Assembly (NCBI RefSeq): GCF_000376425.1
Contig: NZ_AQWL01000008.1
Span: forward strand, 91,014-155,013
Source of the DNA: Thiobacillus denitrificans DSM 12475
Lineage (GTDB): Bacteria > Pseudomonadota > Gammaproteobacteria > Burkholderiales > Thiobacillaceae
Direction of reading: 5' to 3'
Length of the DNA: 64,000 nt
The notes under the pieces were generated by a model. The model was not told where the DNA came from. It made no database searches and saw only the letters and a list, made by a program, of their open reading frames with translations. Position numbers and translations under genes: made by a program. Position 1 is the stretch's first letter, and every line of letters starts with the position of its first letter. Of the stretch, positions 41,050-49,500 are shown piece after piece.

Positions 41050-42330
41050 GGGGCAGCGGCATGTCATGCCAGTAACGGCGGTGGGACGGACGATATTCTG
41101 AGGCCACCACCCCGGCTTCGCCAAACGTCAGCCGGATAAGGCCACCCGTGTCGCTGCGCAGAATCCGCGCACCCTGCTCACGGAATCGCACCGTCACCTG
41201 TGGATGCGGATGACCGAAGCGGTTACGGTAGCCCACCGTGAATACGCCATAACGCGGCCGCACCTGGTCGACGAATTCCGCCAGCGACGAAGTGCGGCTG
41301 CCGTGATGCCCGGCCACCAGTACCGTGGCCGCGACATCCGCACCCGACTCCAGCAATTCGAGTTCGCCGCGCCGCTCGGCATCGCCGGTAATCAGCAGGC
41401 TGTGACCGCCCCGGCTGATTTTCAGCACGCAGCTGAAATCGTTGTCGCGGCGGGTGGATTCGGCATAGGCCGCGACGGGCGGGTTCAGTATCTCGAAGCG
41501 CACGCCTTCCCATTGCCAGCGCTGCCCCCGAACGCAGCGGCGCGGGGCGGGCGCATTCATCAAAAGCGGGTTGGCGGCGGACAGGCCATGCAGCAGCCAG
41601 TCGGTCGGGACGTCGCGCAGCAGCGACTGCAGGCCGCCGCTGTGATCGCTGTCGTCGTGCGAAACGATCACGCCGGACAACCCGACGACACCGGCTGCCC
41701 GCAGATAGGGGACGATGATGCGTTCGCCCGTGTCGCTGTCGGCAAACGCGGCGCCGGTGTCGTAAAGCAGCGCATGCTGCGCGGTGCGGATCAGGATGGC
41801 GGTGCCTTGCCCGACATCGATGATTTCCGCCTGGAAAGTGTCGGGCGCCACACTGGCGCGCACGGGAAACACCAGCGGTAGCCACAGCAGGCCGCCCAGG
41901 ACCCGTAGCGGAAACCCGCGCGGCAGCAGCAGCCAAACGGTGCCGGCGACTGCCAGCAGCACGGCCCATCCCTCCGGCGCAGGCTGGGCCGCCACTGCCC
42001 ACGGCAGCGTACTGGCCCAGACCAGCCCTTTCCCCAATCCTGCCATCAGCCATGCCGCCGCATGCCATAGCGGCGGCACGATCACGCCAAGCAGCGCCAA
42101 CGGCGTGACCAGCCAGCTGACGAGCGGGATGGCGATGGCGTTGGCGAACGGTGAAACCAGTGACACCTGCTGGAACAGCAGGAACAAGGCAGGCGCCAGC
42201 GCCAGCGTCACCGCCGCCTGCACCGCCACCCAGCCGCGCAGCCTGTCGGGCAGCGCCAGCCGTCCGAACGTCGCCCACAGGATCGCCGCCATGGCGCCGA
42301 ACGACAGCCAGAACCCATTGCTTATGTAGA
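41042..42330 (-). pseudogene. comEC: ComEC/Rec2 DNA uptake channel, 5' part missing
   Basis: The 416 readable residues from 42,292 downward cover the end of the competence membrane domain (about six helices) and the complete C-terminal metallo-beta-lactamase-like domain (DVGQGTAILIRTAQHALLYD, VSHDDSDHSGG, VAGHHGSRTSS). The family block SNGFWLSFGAMAA begins near 42,326 and is preceded at once by AT-rich DNA with an in-frame TGA. Intact ComEC is about 750-800 aa, so the N-terminal half is gone and natural transformation by this gene should be lost. Confidence 0.85.
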
Positions 42331-42810
42331 GTTGTTTTGTTCACATTTGTTTTATTTAAGCATGCTTTATGGGGATGCCAATCGATCTTTGTGAGTCACG
42401 TGTTCATGAACAAAATAATCTAATCCCGATTCAATTTTGAAATCCCGGACGAACTGACGCACTCCCCAGAACAGCAGACAAATCGGAGAAGCATCGATCT
42501 AAGCATAAGGGTATGCCGAAGCTGCGATTCAAAAGGGCCAATCCGAACAATGTCTAATAAGAGATTGACAGTGGCCAATCCCGTTCTAAAGTTCGAGCGG
42601 CCGCTATAGTCGAGGAATAGCCATTCAGCCTTGCCACTCTGACTAACCGTCGTTTTTTGTCGTCTTTAGCAACGTCACGCACCGAGAGAACAGAATATTG
42701 CGAAAAGATTAACCTTCGCCGCACGGATACCTACCACCCCCCCAGGAAAAAACGAAGGCGGAAAATTGTGCCTCGACCAAGAATTGGCGCCGGATTAGCC
42801 TATAAACGTT
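42331..42810. other. Island border region without intact genes
   Basis: About 480 AT-richer bases between the broken comEC and the antitoxin gene. It holds a 9-base inverted repeat (TTTTGTTCA at 42,335-42,343 with TGAACAAAA at 42,407-42,415), a palindrome AAGCATGCTT, and a possible relic of a RES-type toxin on the minus strand just after the antitoxin stop (VYRLIRRQF... then WGGGRY, about 42,715-42,810), broken by stops. Confidence 0.4.
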
Positions 42811-43260
42811 TCAGGCGGGAATACCGTGCACGGCGCGCACGAGAGTGTTCATGACCAACCTTCCCCCGACCTCTGTATCAAGCAGGGAATGAGGCGTCGC
42901 TCCACGCAACACGGTAATTGAAGAATTAAGCCAATGAATCGCCTTACCCATGTCGCCGAAGACTTCCTCTGCCCTGGCTAGAACTCCGGCCACACGGAAC
43001 AACCTTTCGGATTCCTGTTGAGACAGAATCCCCTTACGCCGGCGCTGCGCAAGCATGCGAACACTTATGCCCAGAAGTTGAGCGAGTTCTGCGGTTGTGA
43101 CCTGTAGGTTCGCTCCAAGTGAATCCAGGGCCTGAGTAGGGAAACCTTGGCGAATCTTTGAGACCCATTCCAAAGGGGTGTTCGGATTCACTTGGAGAAT
43201 GTCCGCCCCCCCTAGAAGAGACAAAACCCTGATGGAAGGATTGTTTGGATAATGGCTCAA
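42811..43260 (-). CDS. Xre/MbcA/ParS-type antitoxin (DUF2384)
   Basis: 149 aa. A central HTH (VTTAELAQLLGISVRMLAQR) is followed by RRKGILSQQESERLFRVAGV and the C-terminal toxin-binding region (AIHWLNSSI, PHSLLDTEVGGRLVMNTLVR, GIPA), the layout of Xre/ParS antitoxins that normally precede a RES-domain NAD-degrading toxin. No intact RES gene follows; only a short frame with weak likeness is seen. The start overlaps the stop of the upstream gene (ATGA). Confidence 0.82.
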   Translation of the reverse strand: MSHYPNNPSIRVLSLLGGADILQVNPNTPLEWVSKIRQGFPTQALDSLGANLQVTTAELAQLLGISVRMLAQRRRKGILSQQESERLFRVAGVLARAEEVFGDMGKAIHWLNSSITVLRGATPHSLLDTEVGGRLVMNTLVRAVHGIPA

Positions 43261-43709
43261 CTTGTGGAAAGAGGGAAAAGCATCTGTCTATCATCGAGTT
43301 GATTTTCGTCGGTGATTTCTCTGCTGGTGGAGAACCGCTTACCGTCTGAGGTCACGTAGACATATTCTGTGTAACCGTCTACCTGCCCTTCCCACATTGA
43401 AGTCAGCGGCCGCATGACCCATCTTTCCTCCTTGGTCATATGTCCAGGAAGAACAACCTGAACATCCAGCAGCTCAATTACATTTTCCGCTTCAAGTAGC
43501 CCGACAAATTGATCTGGATGGATCATGGAAATCATGTTTTTCTTGATCACCCCCTTTTCGAATTCTTCCGAATATAAGCAATAAAACCACGGGAGGAACT
43601 CGGTTTGTATGACGTAGCTCCAGCAGATCGAGTCGTCCTTCCCGAATATGGCGGGTATGTCCATTCTGCCGTCTTCCTCGGTAATGAATGTGGTCGTGTG
43701 CAAAGTCAT
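43257..43709 (-). CDS. Hypothetical protein coupled to the antitoxin gene
   Basis: 150 aa, ATG at 43,709, stop overlapping the antitoxin start. Soluble, acidic, with no recognised motif; it contains several Trp/Tyr-rich stretches (WSYVIQTEFLPWFYCLYSEE; GYTEYVYVTSDGKRF). Overlap with the antitoxin implies one transcript. It is not a RES protein. Whether it is the partner of the antitoxin is not known. Confidence 0.55.
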   Translation of the reverse strand: MTLHTTTFITEEDGRMDIPAIFGKDDSICWSYVIQTEFLPWFYCLYSEEFEKGVIKKNMISMIHPDQFVGLLEAENVIELLDVQVVLPGHMTKEERWVMRPLTSMWEGQVDGYTEYVYVTSDGKRFSTSREITDENQLDDRQMLFPLSTS

Positions 43710-43784
43710 GGTCGAGTATTTTGCGCGGAATTCATCGTATGAATACTATAGTTTGTAGTGCAATAGTGTTCAATGCGATTAATT

Positions 43785-43810
43785 GGTCATCCCTATCGAG
43801 AGGGATGACC
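43785..43810. promoter_or_regulatory. Operator-like palindrome before the Xre regulator
   Basis: Perfect 10-base arms GGTCATCCCT (43,785-43,794) and AGGGATGACC (43,801-43,810) with a six-base spacer, ending two bases before the ATG at 43,813. The placement over the translation start suggests autoregulation by the encoded Xre protein, or an mRNA hairpin hiding the ribosome site. Confidence 0.6.
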
Positions 43811-43812
43811 CC

Positions 43813-44088
43813 ATGGATACGAGAACGGCCTTCGCTAAGAGCCTTAAGGAACTCAGAACGATCAGAGGAGTGACCCAGGAAGATTTCTCTAACGTGTCCA
43901 GTCGCACCTATATCAGCATGATCGAAAGAGGGCTGAGGTGTCCGACTTTGGAAAAAGTCGACGAGTTTGCCCAAGTCCTCGGTGTTCATCCCCTTGCCCT
44001 CTTATGCCTCACATATCTACGCGCCGAAGAGCACGAAAATCTTGATCGGCTGTTTGGCCGAATCAAGGCAGACTTGGGTCGGCCATAG
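43813..44088 (+). CDS. Xre-family HTH transcriptional regulator
   Basis: 91 aa from the ATG at 43,813 (a longer frame from 43,783 would include the palindrome). The HTH reads FAKSLKELRTIRGVTQEDF, then SSRTYISMIERGLRCPTL, a standard Xre domain at residues 6-65, with a short C-terminal tail. Divergent from the hypothetical gene and antitoxin pair; it may regulate both directions through the palindrome at its start. Confidence 0.8.
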   Translation: MDTRTAFAKSLKELRTIRGVTQEDFSNVSSRTYISMIERGLRCPTLEKVDEFAQVLGVHPLALLCLTYLRAEEHENLDRLFGRIKADLGRP

Positions 44089-44267
44089 AAGCACCCGGCA
44101 AACACCACGGTGCGTTTGTGACTGTGAGCACCACGATCTGGAATGCTTCGCTTTCAGGTGGCCTTCGGCATGTTAGAAAGAACATCAACACGACGTACGC
44201 AAAACTCGTACAGCTGTTAGGCGTATCTATGCCGCCTTGGGTGACATAACAGCCAGAGTTTGTTCAC

Positions 44268-45057
44268 CTATGAATTCGCCAAACAATTTCGAATAGCCTG
44301 GGAGTACTGCAATACATCCGCTACGCGCAGAAGACTTAGGCCCGGGCCATCTGGGGCTTCCCCTGTGTCCAGGAACAAGTGTGAACGGTACAGTATCGGC
44401 TGTTGAACAATGCAGTGACCAACAATGGTTAGCCCCACTCCGGACTGTAATTCCAGGCCGGGTACTACTTGGAACGGCCCCCAGTCTTCCAATTCCTTGA
44501 CCGGAATCTGATCGAACAACCTACGGCTCCACAAGAATGTCTTACGCTGCAGGCTGCCGATCGCTTCAGGCAATAGGTTGTCGGGAATGAGCGGGATGGG
44601 CTTGTCATACCGGTAGTAGTCACTGCGATCCGCATGAACCATCCAGAAGCCGCGCTCGCCTTCCACTCTCAGTACCACGGGGGCTGCAGCCAAGAGAGGT
44701 GGCAAGGTGGTTTCAGATACTCAACCTGCACTGGCTCAAGGCTGTAGAGCCGCTCCTGGTCGCAATACGCAGGTCGCCAGGCAGGGAATCTGGAGAGTTC
44801 GAATTCGAAAAATTCGGCAGATCGTCCTCGTGGTTTCCCCGTACGAAATGGAACCATGGCTCATGCAGAAGCTTTAACGCATCGAACGAGTCCGGCGATC
44901 AGTCGATCAGATCTCCCGTGCAAAATACCCGGTCGCGCATCGGATCGAAGCCCAGAGCATCGAGTTTGTCGAGAAGCTGCTGCCGCTCGCCGTGGAGATC
45001 TCCTACGACAAAATCGTGGCCGAGATCATTCGCCGGGAAGGACTCGAAAAAGGTCAT
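44268..45057 (-). pseudogene. Serine/threonine metallophosphatase (lambda phosphatase-like), broken
   Basis: Reading the minus strand from 45,057 gives a clear metallophosphoesterase start: DFVVGDLHGERQQLLDKL, then VFCTGDLID followed by a stop codon where family members have Arg in GDLIDRGPDS, then WFHFVRGNHEDDL. The frame shifts near 44,750-44,800, and the C-terminal part (44,268-44,705) reads LWSRRLFDQ, LTIVGHCIVQQP and LFLDTGEAPDGPGLSLL, matching the metal-binding end. All key motifs are present but divided by one nonsense change and at least one frameshift. Confidence 0.75.
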
Positions 45058-45140
45058 ACTCAGTTTGCCCACATCACGGATCAGAACGGATACTCCCGGG
45101 AACGATCGTAAGAAACCATCAGCTCATCGTATGAGAAATC

Positions 45141-45902
45141 TTAAACCCCGCTCGCATCGGCCAGCGCCGCATCGAACTCATCCTGAGTTTCCTGGGGCAA
45201 ATTGAGAAAAGAGTCGGGCTCAATTTCGATGTTCAGGTATCCATGATCTAGCCAGATTCTTCGAAAAATCGGCAACTCGTCCACTGATTGGCCAGCTTCA
45301 ACCAACTGTTTAAGCGCGGCCACCATGCGATCCACCATGCACTCAACTGCTGGCAAGTACTCTGGAGGCACGGCTATCTCAACGGCAGGACTTCGCGGGT
45401 TGAGCAGCAGTAAAGGACGCGTATTCACAAACACGTTGTAAGCCTCCCCACTTAGGTTTGTAGAAACCGCATCAGGTCGTCTTGTTTCCGCCGGCTGCCA
45501 CCCATCATGTTTAGCGCAGGCTTCGCAGAGCGTCTTTACGCCGATCCCCAGATGCAGCCTACCTGGCCTACCGCAGAGTTCGCATGTCTTCTCGGACTCT
45601 CTCTTGACCTCTTCAATCCAGTCGCCCCAATGGACCGGCTGCCTGTTGACATAAAATCTCAGCAGACCGAACTTCTCTTTTATTTCGCTCACCTGAGGCA
45701 AATCCTGCTTGCGCCTTCCCGACGCCAAGGCCGTCTGCAATTCGGCTTCCATTCTCGCTGAAAGGCGCATCAGCAAATCGAACCATCCGTCACCGCACAG
45801 GAACCCCCAGCAGGAAAAAGGATTATCTGGTTTTCCTTTGCCGTATCTTCTGTATAGAAGCGGGGCAGCATCTAAAAGTGTTCGGGTGTGTTCCTCGTTC
45901 AT
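45141..45902 (-). CDS. Hypothetical protein with KEKFG-LRFY motif and zinc ribbon
   Basis: 253 aa. The N-terminal 130 residues resemble an uncharacterised family marked by EIKEKFGLLRFYV followed by a four-cysteine zinc ribbon (CELCGRPG ... CEACAKH, about residues 107-130). The C-terminal part has no recognised domain (ends SFLNLPQETQDEFDAALADA). Flanked by intergenic spaces on both sides. No function known. Confidence 0.6.
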   Translation of the reverse strand: MNEEHTRTLLDAAPLLYRRYGKGKPDNPFSCWGFLCGDGWFDLLMRLSARMEAELQTALASGRRKQDLPQVSEIKEKFGLLRFYVNRQPVHWGDWIEEVKRESEKTCELCGRPGRLHLGIGVKTLCEACAKHDGWQPAETRRPDAVSTNLSGEAYNVFVNTRPLLLLNPRSPAVEIAVPPEYLPAVECMVDRMVAALKQLVEAGQSVDELPIFRRIWLDHGYLNIEIEPDSFLNLPQETQDEFDAALADASGV

Positions 45903-46104
45903 AGTCCTCTTCCTTTTTACCCAGCCAATCAGGTCGGCAAAGCCAGGAACCGCATAAACTTAAACTCGAGGAAGAGGGCACATTCCCTCACTCTTATGCC
46001 CCGCCTAAGTTGGCATTGGATGTTCATTGCGTCACGCTCATCGAGACGATACGGAGATTTCGACAACATCCCCAGGCTTCATGAATAGCAATTCAAGAAC
46101 AGGA

Positions 46105-46446
46105 TCACGACCGCACAGTGGCCCCTTCAGAGCTACTGCTTTGTGATTCCTTGCCACCACCCATCTTTCTGTACGTAAGCCTGCTAACGTGCCATACCGC
46201 GACGGCGCTGAGTCCGATGGATGGGAACATCAGGAAAATGCCTGCTAACTCACTGACAAAGCTATAGATTGACGCGGTCACGCTCCAGATCGCCATGAAG
46301 ACGATGAACGATGCAAGAATGGCAAATCGGCGCGCACGTCGTTCGATCGGGCCGTAATCCTCTGTCATCAGAAGGATGTAGTAAATAATTGTAGGAATTG
46401 CGGTAACGGCCAGGCCCGCGAGCCATGCGATGTCGTTATTAGTCAC
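46105..46446 (-). CDS. Small membrane protein, unknown
   Basis: 113 aa with three predicted membrane helices (WLAGLAVTAIPTIIYYILLM; FAILASFIVFMAIWSVTASI; AGIFLMFPSIGLSAVAVW) and a basic, serine-rich tail (KMGGGKESQSSSSEGATVR). No family recognised. It lies 91 bases downstream of the giant ATPase gene end and could be cotranscribed with it. Confidence 0.5.
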   Translation of the reverse strand: MTNNDIAWLAGLAVTAIPTIIYYILLMTEDYGPIERRARRFAILASFIVFMAIWSVTASIYSFVSELAGIFLMFPSIGLSAVAVWHVSRLTYRKMGGGKESQSSSSEGATVRS

Positions 46447-46536
46447 GTTTTGCTCCTTGGGATTGATTTGATTGGTTCATGCCCGTACGCCCTATAGCGA
46501 CAAAGTCAAAGTGACTTGCAGCTACAAGTATTGGAA

Positions 46537-49500
46537 CTAAAGGAGCTCAATAGTCGCTGTAGGCGAAGTCGCCAAGTAATCGCGAAGCTGGAATCCGAGC
46601 GACGACCCGGCGTCGACAAGCCTGTCGAGTATGTCGAGTGTTGCCCTGCGCAGGTTGACGTCTCGAATCAGGGCCTCTCGGTGTTCATGCACGGCTACGC
46701 GGCAGATAGTCTCCGTGTGCCACAGGCTGTTCCCGTCATCGAGCAAGTCGGCGGGAGCTCTGCCCAGGGCGTCGCGCAACTGAGGTAGCGCCGACGGCAC
46801 CGCGGACACTCTGCCCACGCCCGCCATCAGCTGCAGCAGGTTCTCCAGACCTAATCGGCTGTCGCCAACGACGGTCAGGCAGTTGGCGATGAACTGCGGA
46901 CGGGACCTCAGCAGTTCAAGGTCGGACCAACTCTTGGGCCAGCGTACTGAACACAGCAGAAGCGTCCTGAGCACTTTGTCGAATCGGCTGTAGGACCTTC
47001 GGCTCTTCGTCCGCAGCGAGTCGTCGCCAAAGACCTTAGTCGCGGCGCGGTCCCAGACCCGCCAGAATGCCGTGGCATTTGCGAACTCCTGCTTCATGCA
47101 CTCGCCAAGCGCCGACTCCAGAATCCTTTCGCTGAACTCAGGAGCATTCTCGAGGCAATGGTCAAGCGTCTCGAAGAGGGGGGAGTCATTGCGTTGCTGC
47201 GCTATGAGCTCAGCTGCCAGCAACTCACCCAACTCCCACCGTGCCTCGAAGTCCTCATCGTCAGGGTCGTGCCGCTGCACCCGGGGCCTACCCTCCTGAT
47301 CCGCCATCAGCCGAGCCAGCGTCATGAGCGACTGGACGCGCCAAGTATCGGTCGTCTCGCTTCGCGCAGCATCAAGAGCTATCGTCCACTCCTTGACGGC
47401 GGCCAAGCTCCTTGGTGACGAACGCACGCCAGGCTCCATCTCTTGCAGTGCGTCACTTAGCGCCTTGACAGCAGTAGCTCTAGCTTCATCGACGAGGTCG
47501 CGCGTCCGTCCGCGCGGGCGTTCGATCGTTGCTTCCAGTGCCTCGGCGTACCGCGCAAGACCAGTGGTCAGTACTTCAGCCAAAACAGGCTGCTTTGACC
47601 TGAGCTCGTTGGAGATCGCCTTGGCCGCAACACGGCGCAGCTCCCACGTCGGCTCAGTCACAATGTTGACCAACGCTTTAACCATCTTGGGTAGAGACGG
47701 ATCGACGGTGGCAAGCGAGATGACCGTCCGTGTCCGCAGTTCACCCATCGAAGGGTCCTGGCGCAACCATGCGTCCTTGTCTTCGTGTACTGCGGTGCGT
47801 TCAAGCAAGAGGGCTTGGGCCCATTGAAGTGCCTCCGAAGTGTCAGTGGGCCACATGCCAATCAAGGCGCAAGCAAGCTCGTCTTCCAGTCCAGCGAGCA
47901 TGCCGAGCTCTTGTTTATTAGTCTCGTCGCAGAGGCGAACGAACTCCTCATAGGGATCAGAGGGCGACGAGAAACGTTCCGCAGTTCCCGTCTCGGCTGT
48001 TGAGAACCGTCCCGTGACCGCTGCTGCCCAGGTACGCACGGCAGCGATGCGGTTCATCCGTTGCATCTGAGCCTGGGCTTTGTCGCTGGCTTGCTGCAGT
48101 TCCGGTTCAAGGTTGGCAATCTCGAGTGGAGCCCACTTGCCATCGCCAACGGGCTCTCCGAGCCTTAGGCCACGGGCGTCCATACGCTTGAGCGCCATGC
48201 GCCAGCCGTCTGGCACCTCCTCAGCACCCTTCAACGCTTCCAGGTGGCTGTCCAGAATCCTGTAGATGGCCTCACGGAGGTCTGGACGGTTGAACTGCAG
48301 TTGAAGAACCAGGTCTTCCAAGCGCTGCTGGCGATGCGGCAGCCGATTACTTGCCATTCGCTCCCGCTGCCTGGAAGCATCTAGCCCATCGTGCCCTCCG
48401 TGGATGGCCAGCGCGGTTCCCTCGTGTACGCTGCGAGCAATTTCGTCGGAGAAGAACTGCGGGCACTTGAAGATGGATAGCAGCTTCTCGGTTACGAGCT
48501 CAGGGTGGGCCATCAAGACCCCTGCCACCATTCCCGTTGTTAGGCTCGACTCCCCCAGGTCCAGGATGATCTCAAGCACCTGCGAGATGACGTTGGGCTG
48601 CGCCTTGGCCTCAATCAGGAGGCGCTCTTCCAGCGCCATCAAGGCCGCGTTCAGCACATAGCTGGTGACCGAGTGCCCGCGGTAGGCAGCCCATAACCGA
48701 AAGTCATGGATGTGCAGCCGGCCATTAGGACTTTTCTCTGGCGGCACGATCGATATCTCGTGCGGGCTCGTTGTGGCAAGTGAGGCAGCGGCGTGGTTGC
48801 ATAGGTCGACCACGAAGCGCACGCTCGTCGGCCAAGCATAGAGCAACAGCGAGCGGAACGGGCCCTGCAGGACCGATGGCGGGAAGAACTTGTGAGCTGC
48901 GCGTTTGCTCAGCCCAAGTTCCGCCTCCCACCCGTGCATGCCTAAGTCTCGGCCAACTCTCGGCTTAGGCTCGGTGTAGAGGGCCCAGAATACTTTCCAG
49001 ACGAGGTCTGAGGTGAAGAAGCTCGCCTCGCGGCAGTTTTTTACGTTGACGAGAAACTCAAGGCGCTCTTCCGAATAGACGTCTCGACTGTCGGGGTCGG
49101 CTGCCAGGCGCTCGAGAAGAACCTCAATGAACGCCTTAAACCTAGCCGGGTCAGCGCCAGAGCAGCGACATAGAAGAGCGTAGAAACGCCTGCCGACTGA
49201 CTGCTCGCGGTACCAGCCGTCTTGGTCATGCTGGCAGAAGTGCTCCGCCATGTTGAACACGTCGAGCACTCTCTGGGTAGGGTTTTGCCAGTTGTCATCG
49301 TGAGACGTGGCATCTTCCGCGAACTGGACCACCCAGGAGTTACACTCCGGCGGCATGTTCGGGAAGGTTCTTGCAACCAATCCAACGACTAGGTCCCAAG
49401 CTTTGCCAACCGGCGCAGCCATCCCGAGTCGTAGCACGATCTCTTTGTTTGCAGGGTCGTCCACCAAGCTTGAGTAGTCAATAGACGTTGGCCCTTTGCA

